Shown in pieces: positions 18,219 to 29,400 of a stretch of 64,000 nt of DNA; the first letter of the stretch is position 1; each line of letters starts with the position of its first letter. Source of the stretch: a virus. The DNA lies in the IMG/VR virus record IMGVR_UViG_3300042558_003926, positions 62,001 to 126,000 of that record; one strand, 5' to 3'. The notes under the pieces were generated by a model, which had not been told where the DNA came from, did no database searches, and saw nothing but the letters and a program-made list of their open reading frames with translations. Position numbers and translations under genes: made by a program.

Positions 18219-21200
18219 ATGCCAAGTTATAATATAGCCATAAATCAGATAGACACAGACAACGAATTCTTCGTTTGGGGATGTGGACAGGATCTAAGAA
18301 GATTCAACGGTTCATCTTGGGAGTATTATAATTATACAAACTCAGCAGTCCCAAGCTCGTCTCCCTATTATTTAGATACTAGATCGATTTCTATAGATCC
18401 GGAAGAAAAGGTTTGGTGTGGGGTTGCTCAAGGACCAACTGCCGGACTAAATGAAGTTGCAGTTTTTTATGTGAATTCAAATGATGTCTATGAAGGCCAA
18501 AGTTGGAATTTTTCTGATCTTGGAACTTTTAATGAACCTCAGGAGATTTCTCATATTTATGCTTCCCCATTTGGTGATGATATACTGGCTTTTTCTACTC
18601 CTTTGAATGGTGTAGGTGGAACAGGAGCATCCGGATACGTATCTAGTGAAATAACTGGGGTAACCGGGGGAAGGATGTTCTATCATTTAAAGGAAACAGA
18701 CGAATGGAAAGAAACTGCTCCCGATTACATATGGCCTCATGTTTATGACATAAAAGCTAAAGGATATGACGGTAAGGATTATTTTTATTATTTCGGAACA
18801 GCAGAGGGCCTTTTTATAATTCCACAGGGAACATTAGAATACGCTACTTTGATTGGTGGGGAAAAATATCTTGAACAGGTAACCGTCTATAACACTAAGA
18901 CTAGCGGTATTATCTCAGACTACATCTACAGCTTAGATTTAGACGAGGACGGTAATTTATGGATAGGAACCGATATAGGATTATCATTCTTTGATGGATA
19001 CCAATTCTGGAATTATCCAGTTTCCACCGGTCCGATAACAAAAGTTGTTTCTAGACCTAACGGTCATGTTTTTTATGCCTCGGGAGATGGAGAATTGTCG
19101 CAAGGAACTGGCATATGGCATTTTAATGGAACCACTCACACCCAATTCAACTCTTCGAATTCTAGCATACCCGATAATAATGTTCTTGATATTAAATTGG
19201 TTAATAGAAACATAACTCAAAGCGGACTAACCGTTTATGAGAATTCTCTTTGGGTTCTGAGTGTTAATGAAATATCTGCTTTTAATTATGACATTCCCCA
19301 CGTATATGGATCTTCTAAATATGAGGGTGCTACTGGATGGAATTTCACCTATTTTACAGGAACGGGAGGAACCGGTGCTCCTTTACCAAAAGTAGATAAG
19401 TACACTTGGCTATATCCAGATTGGAGGATATATCAGGATGATTATTTAGCTCTTAAATTTCCAGGATTGGATCCTAGAAATTTATTTTTAACTACCGAAT
19501 TAAAAGCAATAGCAGATGGAAGAGCCGGAAAGCAAGCATATTGGGATAATTGGCCAATAGCTTCTTATGAAGAATCCATTCTGGTAGAATCCATAACAGG
19601 TCCGGATTGGAATTCTGCTATACAAGTGGTTCAGCAATCTAGTGCGGGTGTTACTGGTTATGTAAACATCACCTCATCAACATCGATATCAACTAAAGAT
19701 GGAATTAAATACTACGTTGGTGGTTATATAACTGGTGATATTGTGGCTATTTTTGGGTATTATAATGATTCGGGATTAGCTACTCTTAGCCAAATAAATC
19801 CAACTATAGGAGGATCGACCGATCCCGGTATAGACGACTACAGTTCTTTAGACAACGGTAAAATGGGATTCATAGTTTCATATAACGAAAAAGGTAATGT
19901 CGATTCGATACTTCCTTTTAGAGGATATAAAACAGAAATTCAGGATCTTGCTCCATCACCAGATGGAGACTTTATAGTTGCTACTGGTATATTCGATAGA
20001 TTCATAGAAAGCGGTCCTTATGTTTGGGATTCCAAAGAGGGTGAGGTTGTTTTAAGGGGTGGACCCACTGGTGCTCCTTCGGGGGTTACCACGAGGAATG
20101 TTCAGGGCTTAACATCTGGTTCATATTCATGGATTTATCAGAGTTCAATTATAGTTACCGAAGATTGGGAGTATCTACCCGGAGACTTTGGACAGACTTC
20201 TACCAAATTTGATTTAGGATTTAATGGATCTTCTGAATGGGAAAACATATACCAGATATACGTAAATTACGATTCGCTGGGTTCGAATTTATCCGCTTTC
20301 ATGGATCAGGTAGTGACAGCTAATTCTATTTATTTAGATAATTATTCTTCAGACTTTGCTATTTATAGAATAAATTCTATTAGCACTTTACCAAATAATC
20401 CTACTGGGTTGCTTTTTAATGTCACATACTCTGATTTCCAAGCAGCTGGAGCCGTTTCTGGACCATTTTCTCAGATCAGCGGGGATACATTTTCTCTTCA
20501 ATTCTATGATTCGTCAATAAATTCATATCCTCTAGTAACGGATCTTTATTCCAGATCTACAGTTTGGAATGCTAATAATTACTTAGCTAATTCCATATTT
20601 GTTGCAAAAATAGGGTCTGACTTGGGTAACACCTTTACTTTTACTGATTTAGCAGCTACTGGGGATTATAATAGAAATATAAGGAGTTCTTATAGAGGAC
20701 TTTCGTTCAGAAATTTCCCAGGGAGATACTTTTTAAATTCTAATCTGGGGGATATAAAGGAATCTAAATTGGATGTTACGAAATACTCAGTTAATCTAGG
20801 TTTAAGATCTACTCCATATTTTACAATCGGGTCTTCTACTGCGGATCTTAGCACTCTAAGAAATGAATGGAACAGAACGAATGACTATACAACAGCTCCT
20901 AGCCTTATTTTAGGATCGACTACCGACATTTCGCAGAACTGGACGTATGATTCCATATTATCTTATGTTAGATTATCAGCGGATGATCTAGCGTTAATAT
21001 CAGCATCAACTTCCCAAAGCGTATATCCTGGAATCGGTCCGACCTCTGCAGATAGAGAGATTAAATCTGTCAGATCTATACAAGATAATAACTCGACACT
21101 AATAACCGGTGTTTCAAATAAGAACTTTAATTTTGGCGGAATCGGGATAACTGGAACAACCAATGTGTATACACCTTTTTATGAGATATTGTCCCCTGAT

Positions 21201-22295
21201 GGATATGGGGTAACCGGAGGATTTTTAAACGGAACTACCGGATCTGGTTCCTATCCAGTTGCAGCAAAAGATGAATCTGCATATTATGTTACTTCGATTT
21301 TTGGAACTGCTGGTACTTATTTTGGAAACAATTTCTCGTCTGGTCTAACATCTGGAACTAATTTTTTAACTGCAAAGATAACAGATCAAGGTACAACATT
21401 AGAATCCTTTAATAATTACATCGGATTGGATCCTAGCGGTATATCTCTGGAAAACTCATGGGCCCTACCAAATGATAATTATCTGATAAACTACAGAGAA
21501 ACTACTGGTGCTACCTCATATTCTGTTGGGTTACTTAAAACAAACAGACTCAATAAAAATCTAGATTTACAAAAAATCAGCATAGAAGAAGATAATTCCG
21601 TAGATCAGAATATTAGTCTCACATCAACAGTGGACGATTCCGGAAATATATTCATGTCAGGTTTTAATTACGGAGTAACCGGATCTGGTTTTATCTCAAC
21701 AAATCAGAACAGCGGATTTTCTTTCATTGCTAAACAATACGTTCCTGAGTTGGGAATAAATTTAGGAAATATTATATCTAGACCCGGATCTGGAGCATGG
21801 ACATGGTGTGACGTTCATTCTACAGATAAGGGAATGCAGATACCCCTTCTTTCTACTGTTATTTTTAATAATTATGCTTCAGACATTTATGGGAAGCAGA
21901 ACAACAAGTGGATATTATCAAATTCGCAAACTGGAGAGGAAATACTAAACGTAAAAAGTACCCCTTATTTTATATTCACATTCTCTGAGGCAGGAAACTA
22001 CACTATCTATAATCAGGTAGAAGATTCTTTCGGAAACGTTTATGCAATTACTAAACCCGGATTTATAGAGGTAGTTAATCATAAGATTAAAAAACCTGAA
22101 GATAAGAATCCGGACTATGTTGATTCGTTTGATTATGGTCAGCCTGAGCCTTTTGCTGGAAGAGATAGCCAGGCATTAAAATTATCTAAGGATCTAGCAG
22201 AAGAGCAAAGAAAAATAATGGAGGGTAATAACCCTCCAATAGGAACTGGATTGGTGATACCAAATAATCCTGATGCTACTTTTAGAGAAGACTAA
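18219..22295 (+). CDS. Beta-propeller fibre-type protein with C-terminal PKD-like domain
   Basis: This 1358-residue protein contains blades of the Reg_prop/two-component-regulator propeller type in residues ~5-350. The clearest are YSLDLDEDGNLWIGTDIGLS with a following FFDGYQFWNY, and an earlier copy with IDPEEKVWCGV and FNGSSWEYYNY. Reg_prop propellers are typical of Bacteroidetes sensor proteins and surface proteins. A middle region is beta-rich and unassigned. Near 1190-1300 a PKD-like domain ends in GNYTIYNQVEDSFGNVYAI. The C-terminus is charged. It is likely a tail-associated adhesin or fibre; the propeller suggests glycan or protein binding. It ends 2 bases from the convergent phoH stop, with no obvious terminator between. 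Confidence 0.6.
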   Translation: MPSYNIAINQIDTDNEFFVWGCGQDLRRFNGSSWEYYNYTNSAVPSSSPYYLDTRSISIDPEEKVWCGVAQGPTAGLNEVAVFYVNSNDVYEGQSWNFSDLGTFNEPQEISHIYASPFGDDILAFSTPLNGVGGTGASGYVSSEITGVTGGRMFYHLKETDEWKETAPDYIWPHVYDIKAKGYDGKDYFYYFGTAEGLFIIPQGTLEYATLIGGEKYLEQVTVYNTKTSGIISDYIYSLDLDEDGNLWIGTDIGLSFFDGYQFWNYPVSTGPITKVVSRPNGHVFYASGDGELSQGTGIWHFNGTTHTQFNSSNSSIPDNNVLDIKLVNRNITQSGLTVYENSLWVLSVNEISAFNYDIPHVYGSSKYEGATGWNFTYFTGTGGTGAPLPKVDKYTWLYPDWRIYQDDYLALKFPGLDPRNLFLTTELKAIADGRAGKQAYWDNWPIASYEESILVESITGPDWNSAIQVVQQSSAGVTGYVNITSSTSISTKDGIKYYVGGYITGDIVAIFGYYNDSGLATLSQINPTIGGSTDPGIDDYSSLDNGKMGFIVSYNEKGNVDSILPFRGYKTEIQDLAPSPDGDFIVATGIFDRFIESGPYVWDSKEGEVVLRGGPTGAPSGVTTRNVQGLTSGSYSWIYQSSIIVTEDWEYLPGDFGQTSTKFDLGFNGSSEWENIYQIYVNYDSLGSNLSAFMDQVVTANSIYLDNYSSDFAIYRINSISTLPNNPTGLLFNVTYSDFQAAGAVSGPFSQISGDTFSLQFYDSSINSYPLVTDLYSRSTVWNANNYLANSIFVAKIGSDLGNTFTFTDLAATGDYNRNIRSSYRGLSFRNFPGRYFLNSNLGDIKESKLDVTKYSVNLGLRSTPYFTIGSSTADLSTLRNEWNRTNDYTTAPSLILGSTTDISQNWTYDSILSYVRLSADDLALISASTSQSVYPGIGPTSADREIKSVRSIQDNNSTLITGVSNKNFNFGGIGITGTTNVYTPFYEILSPDGYGVTGGFLNGTTGSGSYPVAAKDESAYYVTSIFGTAGTYFGNNFSSGLTSGTNFLTAKITDQGTTLESFNNYIGLDPSGISLENSWALPNDNYLINYRETTGATSYSVGLLKTNRLNKNLDLQKISIEEDNSVDQNISLTSTVDDSGNIFMSGFNYGVTGSGFISTNQNSGFSFIAKQYVPELGINLGNIISRPGSGAWTWCDVHSTDKGMQIPLLSTVIFNNYASDIYGKQNNKWILSNSQTGEEILNVKSTPYFIFTFSEAGNYTIYNQVEDSFGNVYAITKPGFIEVVNHKIKKPEDKNPDYVDSFDYGQPEPFAGRDSQALKLSKDLAEEQRKIMEGNNPPIGTGLVIPNNPDATFRED

Positions 22296-22297
22296 AT

Positions 22298-23053
22298 TTA
22301 AGATCCCGGATTTTTCTCCTCCCAATCATCAAACGTTTCCTCAATAATTTTAACTATCGGATCTCTTACTATATCAGAAACATCGAATTTCATTGTACCG
22401 ATATCTGGCTTATTCTCAAATAATCTAACTACTAGATCGAGTGATGAAAGTTTAGAGTTTTTCATATCGATCTGTTTAGTGTCTCCTGTGATGATCATTT
22501 TAGTATCCGTACCGATTCTTGTCATGGTGGATCTCATATTCTTCCTGGTAATGTTTTGAGCCTCATCCACTATAATAATAGCATTATCGATCGATCTTCC
22601 TCTAATGTATGCTAGTGGAAGTACCTCTATAAACCCTTGATCTAGCATTATTTGCGTTGTACCTTCGCCTATTAATTTATAGAAGTTATCTAGGAATGAT
22701 ATAGTAAAAGGAAACATTTTTTCTTTTAGATCTCCCTTTAAGAATCCAACCTCTTCTCCCTCTAAAACTGTTACACTTTTTACAAGTATTATTTTTTTAA
22801 ATCTGGGATCACTTTTTAGAAGTTTTAAAGCCTGAGCGCACGCTACATACGTTTTACCAGTTCCTGCTGGTCCAGCAGCTATGGTTATCTTGTTATTGTT
22901 AATTAAGCTGATTAAATTTTTCTGGTTCTCGTTTTTATACTTATACTCAACCTTAATTTTCTGAACATCAAATCTAGATGAACTTTGTGGTTGATATCCA
23001 GGAGGAAATGTCTCATAGAATTCGTCGTCTGTTATTCTTCTCTTTCTAGCCAT
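22298..23053 (-). CDS. phoH: PhoH-like ATPase
   Basis: This 251-residue P-loop ATPase shows Walker A GPAGTGKT at residues 61-68, Walker B IIIVDEAQN at ~159-167 and sensor ITGDTKQID at ~188-196, the PhoH signature set. PhoH-like proteins are widespread in T4-like and other large phages; their phage role is unsettled, with RNA helicase/nuclease-linked activity proposed. The N-terminal 40 residues are a basic, disordered extension. It is the only reverse-strand gene in the 45-kb structural block, transcribed toward the propeller gene and divergently from the gene at 23277, so it must have its own promoter in 23054-23276. Confidence 0.88.
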   Translation of the reverse strand: MARKRRITDDEFYETFPPGYQPQSSSRFDVQKIKVEYKYKNENQKNLISLINNNKITIAAGPAGTGKTYVACAQALKLLKSDPRFKKIILVKSVTVLEGEEVGFLKGDLKEKMFPFTISFLDNFYKLIGEGTTQIMLDQGFIEVLPLAYIRGRSIDNAIIIVDEAQNITRKNMRSTMTRIGTDTKMIITGDTKQIDMKNSKLSSLDLVVRLFENKPDIGTMKFDVSDIVRDPIVKIIEETFDDWEEKNPGS

Positions 23054-23238
23054 TCGGTTTTTATTTTTTATTTTTTAGTTAACATCAACCCATAATAATT
23101 TGGACTGAAAAAATCGTAAATATTTTAGTGATTTCGGGAAATAAAACATCTTTTTTGCAGTTAAAGATATGTCTTTAAGATATTTATTAAGGAGTTTAGA
23201 TATTTGTCCCGTCATATTTAAGTGTTGTCTGTGACAAG

Positions 23239-23246
23239 GATATATA
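23239..23246 (+). promoter_or_regulatory. Putative late promoter motif GATATATA
   Basis: GATATATA ends 30 bases before the start at 23277, in the 223-base divergent gap between phoH and the fibre genes. No other gene is seen in this gap; a 21-codon ATG frame at 23170 is not convincing. Confidence 0.5.
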
Positions 23247-23276
23247 TTTCGCTTTTAAAACAAACAACTAACAAAA

Positions 23277-24182
23277 ATGGCAACTGTAAACATTAATGAA
23301 ATTTTAGGCTCGGATTCGATTTCCGGATCGAGAGTAACCATTAACTCCAATTTCTTGACTCTTCAAAACTGGATAAATGGATATGTTAACGTATTTGGGA
23401 TCGATACTGTTAATGGAATTTTAGATCTCACTGGTGCTTCCACCGGTAGGGTTTCAGCTAAGATTGGTAAATTCGATTCTGTGTCTTTACCTTCAACCGG
23501 GGTTTCTACCGCATCGATTAATAATCTAGGACAGGCATCATTTGCAAGCGTTCAGACAACAACATTAACCGCATCCGGAGCTGTTACCGCTTCTTCGTCT
23601 ATTACATTTGGTACTTCATCGGTTTTTGTTGCCGGCGGAACCTCAAGCTTTAATGGACCTTTAAATGCAAATGCAGCTTTGTATTTAGGAACACAAGGAC
23701 ACGTAGTTAGTCAAAATACAACTTATGCAAGTGGTGCAACCGCAGGAACAGCATTCCCGATTAACACTGCCGGTGGAGGTGGACGATACACATCAGTAAA
23801 CTCTCCTTATGCTATAACTGGTCTAGAGGATGTTATTTATGCTGAGTGTGGTCCAACCGGATTCTATATGAAAGTTGTGGATGGTACATCTCCAGTAGGT
23901 GGTACTCTCCCTAACTTACCACAGGGGACTAGAGTTACTATAGTAAACACTTCTGCAGCTACTGGATATATTCGTACAGGGGTAACAGGATCTAGTAGCT
24001 ATTACACTGGATTTAATACCGCTTCTACTTATGGGGGATTTTCTACTACTGGTATAGTTATACCGCAGAGTAAAGCTTATAGATCTTCTATTACTTTACA
24101 ATGGGAACCTAGAGTTGCTCAAGGACAGGCTACTCAAAATGGATCTTGGGTGGTTATCGGATCAGCTAATATGACGGTGTAA
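23277..24182 (+). CDS. Virion protein, short fibre-like
   Basis: This 301-residue protein is small-residue and Thr/Ser/Gly-rich. The N-terminus (SGSRVTINSNFLTLQNWING near 17-36) resembles the anchor of the three collagen-like fibres downstream, which also carry an N-x-NF helix. Residues 50-140 look like repeated short beta-turns, as in fibre shafts, and the C-terminal half is a beta-rich globular head. It carries one SGATAG motif at about residue 154. It probably decorates the capsid or the baseplate. It is the first gene of a rightward block after phoH. Confidence 0.5.
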   Translation: MATVNINEILGSDSISGSRVTINSNFLTLQNWINGYVNVFGIDTVNGILDLTGASTGRVSAKIGKFDSVSLPSTGVSTASINNLGQASFASVQTTTLTASGAVTASSSITFGTSSVFVAGGTSSFNGPLNANAALYLGTQGHVVSQNTTYASGATAGTAFPINTAGGGGRYTSVNSPYAITGLEDVIYAECGPTGFYMKVVDGTSPVGGTLPNLPQGTRVTIVNTSAATGYIRTGVTGSSSYYTGFNTASTYGGFSTTGIVIPQSKAYRSSITLQWEPRVAQGQATQNGSWVVIGSANMTV

Positions 24183-24203
24183 TTATAAAATTATAAAAAA
24201 TAA

Positions 24204-26402
24204 ATGGCAAAGACACCTTTTATAAGGCCTTTACAGATACAAGGAGGAACATTTTATACATTCTCTTCATCAGCGGAGGATCTATCATTTACGTTTAATA
24301 ATTCGGTAAATAAATTTAGATTTTCTAAGTTTGCTCTACTGAATATTCCAGATATAGATAACAGCGCTAGCTCTTATGATAATATCATCAGATTAAATGG
24401 ACCGGACAGCGCATTCTTAGATTGGGCTAACAACACACAGCAGATCATAACAGGAAATGCAAACGTTGATTTTTCCCAAAGTTTTCAGAGCTACTGTTTA
24501 AACCTAGAGAGCACAGTTATTAGTACTGATGATTACAACTCAGATTTAAAGCAGAATGTTTCCGAGAGAGTATTTTTTAAATGGCTTAGAGAAATTGGAG
24601 CCATTAGATTTAGAGCTGCTAATAGCAGTGAAGTAGTTCCCACGTTAGACCAGAACACAGTAACCACAGTAAATGGATTACCAGTTACTGAAAAAAGATA
24701 TGTAGAAGGAGACGCAACAGCAGGAACTACCGGAGCATATGGTATGACTGGTGCTTCTTATAACAGAGTCATTCAGTATGTGGGTAACCTTGATATAGTT
24801 AATTCCGTAAAGAATTCAACAAATACATATTCGGAGGTCTATGTTTATATTCCTACTAAGGACGGTAATACACCTTATGTTTTATTCAAGAACATAGTTG
24901 ACCAGAACTATTATCCAGATTATCAATGGTCGAATGACCCTAGTAATCCTTTGAATGATGAATATCTTTTTGGTAGAAATTATGATGAGGTTAATCCTAG
25001 CGGGTTAACAACATTAGCTATATTTGATGATGATGTTTTAGGATCTCCGGTTTCTACTTATTTTGATACTGGTGTTAGCGGTGCAACAGCTTCGGGTAAT
25101 TGGTACTCGCCAAGAGACACGGCCAATACATATTTTACAGATCCTTCATTCGTAGATCCATCTAACTACGTTCTTACAAAGAGTGATAACTCACAGAGTC
25201 TTACGTATGTTAGAAGTAAACTTGACTCAGTAGGTATAGATTTCGATCCGAACTCATACCAAGAGATATTGTCTGATCCTAATATCTCTACTCTGGAGGA
25301 ATTTAATTCAACTTCAGCTGCTGCAGATTTTGAATTTAATGCGGTTCTGATATACTACGATGTCTACGATCCGGCTAATCCTAATGACGTTGCTACCAAT
25401 CTTTATGGTGTACTATTTTTAGATGATGTTAATACATCGAGTGGTGATATTTTTATACCACGCTTACAAAAGAATAGACCTAATCCGGTAACCAAATTAA
25501 ATGGGAATTCATATGGATTTAAGATAAATCTTAAATTCGATACAGATGTAGATCAAACCGGGGTAGAACAGGCTATCAACGATTATTCTCCATTCTCATT
25601 GTCCATGTTTATGGACTCGATGAATGTTCTACAGGATGCGAGCTCGACATTAAATAATACTGTAGTTCAGTTTATAGATGTAAGTGAGAGAGTTTCTAAT
25701 TTAGAGACTCTAGTTCTTTCGACTGAGACATCTTTAGACTTAAGCGCAAGGATACTTTCTTTAGAGCAAACAATAGCTGCTAATCAGGCTCTTTTCAATA
25801 ACACGCAGGCTGTTATGGGTCTGATTAATCAAAATTATGACCTTGTAAGAGCTTTAATAAATAACCAAACTAGCATAGAGGTATCATACAATTTAGATCT
25901 TCTAAAGCAAGGTACTGGTATACTTCTAGATAGAAGCGTTCCTAATGAGGTTACGGTTAAAAATGCTAGTCAGGATTTTAATATAGGAGCAAATTCAGGA
26001 AGGGGTACTTTGACACAAACCGGAAACAATGAAATTTCTCTCTTAGAATTTTCCAATTATTTTAAGCATGTGAATAACGGGAATCCTATTACTCTTACCC
26101 AGGACATGACTATACGGATCAAGGATACCAATAAATGGAAAACTGGACAGAGATTTAGACTCTCGTTCGGAGATCCAATATATCCTGGCAATTTTCTAAT
26201 AAAGATATTGACAGATTATCAGGGGCTTTATCCTGTATCTAGTCCTAGCGGAATAGCTTATTCCACTAATATCATCACTTTAGATGATACAATTTTATCG
26301 GGTGAATCCTATATACCGGTATTGGATATAGTTTGTATTGACGACCAGAATTTGAAATTTCAGGTTGATATAATAGGAAAAAGCTTGACAAATAACAATT
26401 AA
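24204..26402 (+). CDS. Virion protein with central coiled coil
   Basis: I do not recognise the family of this 732-residue protein. The N-terminal ~440 residues are beta-rich. Residues ~485-570 form a likely coiled coil (VSERVSNLETLVLSTETSLD, then ILSLEQTIAANQALF), consistent with a trimeric shaft. The C-terminal 150 residues are again beta-rich. This beta, coiled-coil, beta layout is typical of trimeric baseplate or fibre proteins. It includes a TTGAYGMTGASY loop and a SGATAS motif. Gaps to its neighbours are about 20 bases. Confidence 0.55.
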   Translation: MAKTPFIRPLQIQGGTFYTFSSSAEDLSFTFNNSVNKFRFSKFALLNIPDIDNSASSYDNIIRLNGPDSAFLDWANNTQQIITGNANVDFSQSFQSYCLNLESTVISTDDYNSDLKQNVSERVFFKWLREIGAIRFRAANSSEVVPTLDQNTVTTVNGLPVTEKRYVEGDATAGTTGAYGMTGASYNRVIQYVGNLDIVNSVKNSTNTYSEVYVYIPTKDGNTPYVLFKNIVDQNYYPDYQWSNDPSNPLNDEYLFGRNYDEVNPSGLTTLAIFDDDVLGSPVSTYFDTGVSGATASGNWYSPRDTANTYFTDPSFVDPSNYVLTKSDNSQSLTYVRSKLDSVGIDFDPNSYQEILSDPNISTLEEFNSTSAAADFEFNAVLIYYDVYDPANPNDVATNLYGVLFLDDVNTSSGDIFIPRLQKNRPNPVTKLNGNSYGFKINLKFDTDVDQTGVEQAINDYSPFSLSMFMDSMNVLQDASSTLNNTVVQFIDVSERVSNLETLVLSTETSLDLSARILSLEQTIAANQALFNNTQAVMGLINQNYDLVRALINNQTSIEVSYNLDLLKQGTGILLDRSVPNEVTVKNASQDFNIGANSGRGTLTQTGNNEISLLEFSNYFKHVNNGNPITLTQDMTIRIKDTNKWKTGQRFRLSFGDPIYPGNFLIKILTDYQGLYPVSSPSGIAYSTNIITLDDTILSGESYIPVLDIVCIDDQNLKFQVDIIGKSLTNNN

Positions 26403-26419
26403 AAACAAAGTTACCTAAA

Positions 26420-29400
26420 ATGGCAGGAACACAAAATAGTATTAGCTCTTTATTAGCTCAATTCCTAAGACTCCAGAAGAACTCTCTTGAAATAATGAAC
26501 GGTCTTACTGAGGCTACTGTTTCCACAAACGAGACTGTTAGCATAGAGGTTCTTGACGAACAGGGACTTCCTAAAAATGCTAATGTTCCATCTTACGGAT
26601 ATCTAAAAAGCCAAATTGATCGATTGGATAATAATGTTAAAGCATTAGCCGGGATAGGAGAAACATCAGCAACAGTTAGAAACCCCGACGGGACATATTC
26701 ACAGGTTTTCAAATCCGCTACTTTAAAAGAACCGCCAAGAATAACTAATCTGACAGTACCTAGTACTTTCAGCGTTAAAGATAATTGGTTTTTCGAGAGC
26801 TTTCTTAATCCACTTCTTTATATTAACGTTAATGTAACTGGACAGGTTCAGGATCTTGCTGATAGAATAGTAGTAAAAAGAATTATAGCAAACACAGAAA
26901 CAGATGAACAGAAGCAATATTTCGATCTTCAGCTTAAGGGAAGGAATGATCTATCTTACGATCAATTCATTTCATTATTGGGAGATAATGGCATTGGTTA
27001 TTTCGTTGATGAGGATATAATTCCTCTCCCTCTAAGAACTATCAGATACATCGGTGGTTTTTCGGTACTGGGTTACTATGATGACACTCTGACAACAACC
27101 GATCAGTTTGGAAACCAGGTCCAACAATTAAGAAGAAACTATAAATTGGATAAGTTAACTTATACTGATACCGTTTCTGGAGTACCTGACGGAAAAACAT
27201 TGGATATTAGGGACGTAATAACAACGGAGGACGGGAGTAGATACCAGGTAACCTCGGTTGATTCTAATCAGTCTTCTATCCAAGTTAAAAGAGTATCCGG
27301 TTATCAGCCAATACAGATTGGAGCTAACGTTTTAACCATATCTTCTCCTGATTTTGGGGCTAGAAACGTCCAGGTAAATGTTGGATTTAACGAGAGACAA
27401 GGGGTTTTCTTTAAAGGAATAGATGATAACTTCAATATTGTAAGTGCTATATGGTCGACCGGTATAATTTTCTGGAGCAACGAACTTAGAACAAAAAATT
27501 CCAACGGTGAGGTATTAACCCTGGAGAACTACTACCTTAATGAGGTTTCTGACTTTGGTAAGATATTTCTAGGTGCTGCTAAGGAAAAACCAATTCCTGC
27601 AATCCAGGGATTAACTCCGGATGCTCCTTTAGTCACAGCTAATAGTTTTAAAGTAGTTCAAATAAACAAACAGCTAACCCAATCTGTTTCAGCTCAAACT
27701 GTAGAAAGCAAGCTTAATGCTAAAAGCTCTTTAAAAAGTGAGATTTCAGCATTAGATGCTGCTATAAATGATGCACAGGCACAACTAAATATTGGACTTA
27801 GCCAAACAACAACTACTTCTAATACTTCGGGATCAACTACAAATAAATCAATTGCAGCTAGTGTTACTACATCTCCTCCTGGAGTAAATAGTGATTCAGT
27901 AAAGGCAAATCTTAACAACCTAGTAAATGAGAGAACAAAGAAGGTTCAGCTCTACTCTTCTCTGGTTGAGGAGGTCAGTACTTTAACTAAGGACGTTCCG
28001 CAAGTAGTAACTGCACCTAAGTATAGAGTTAGAGGATTCTGGCCAATGCCTGCTGCAAAAGAGGATCCAAATACAGGTAGTCAGAGTGTAATCCAATTTT
28101 CCGTTAGATATAGATATCTAAGCGATAGTGGATCAGCACAGCCATCCGATCAGATAGAATTTGTTGATAACGACGGACAGAAAAAAAGCGCATCTTTTTC
28201 TAACTGGACCGAATATAAGACGGACATCAGAAAAAAGGTCTATAATACAAATAAGGGTATTTACGTTTGGGCAGACGAGATCACCTCAGATTCTGACGTT
28301 CAGAACATAAACCAGTTGGATATTCCAATTACCAAAGGTGAAAGATTAGAGATACAGATAGCATCGATATCCGAAGCTGGATGGCCATCTAATTCTCTAG
28401 CTTCAGGATATTCGGAGTCAGTAATTATATCATTCCCAGACGACCTTAGTGTGAATGGTATTTCTGATACTGTTGTCAAAAACAACCAGGATGTTGCTGT
28501 GGTTGAAGTACAGAAATCTTTGGATGCTCAGGGTCTTCCGATTCACCTTTCACAACAGTTTACAGAAAATGGTAAAACATATGTTCATGATTCAACTAGT
28601 ATAGCCAGTGGATTTTATAATTCAAGCGGACTGGTAGTTAGTTTATTTGATAAAATGCAGGAGATGCAAAATCAGATACTTCTACTAACAGCTCAGCTTA
28701 ACAATGCTAAAGGGGTACTGGAAGTTTATGTTGTTGATTCCACTAATAATAAGATTAAGGTATCTAAAGGATCTTTAGTTAAGATTAATGCTGGTTATTA
28801 TAGCGATATATTTACTAACCCATTAACTACAGATGCTGGTAAAATATCATCGTTTACATACAATGTTCAACTCTATAACGCACAAGCTTCATTAGTAGAA
28901 CTAGCTTCTTTAATTCCAGGAGGACTTGCTGTTAAGGCTCCTTCTACTGTTTCTCCTAACACATATCCTGTAGGGTATGATGATAATTTAAGATATGGAG
29001 ATTGTCCTATATCTATAACATCGCTTACCCTTAGTGACAGCTCTATAGAAGATAATACTTATTTTAGACAAGCACCACCTTTTGCTTCATCTAGTGCATA
29101 TTCTCAATACGTCTATCCGAGATTTAAAAGTGTTGGTTATGATCAGGATCTTTATAACGGAGGAACAACCAACTCTTCCAGCTTTACAGCCATTTATGAC
29201 ACTAACTACGCATACGATGGATCAATATCTGGAACTATAAATTTTGGTATTAGCGGAACATATCCGCAAAACGGTACGATCATGATACCATATGATCCAA
29301 CTGCTACGCCTGGAATAGTTTCGGGTGCTACTGCTTCTAATATATGGATAGGAACATTTAGCGGAACTACAGGTGGAACTCCAAATGGTGGTGGACCTAT

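Noticed and set aside
23170-23235. 21-codon ATG frame before the gene at 23277
   Set aside because: Too short, no supporting context, and it lies in a likely promoter region.
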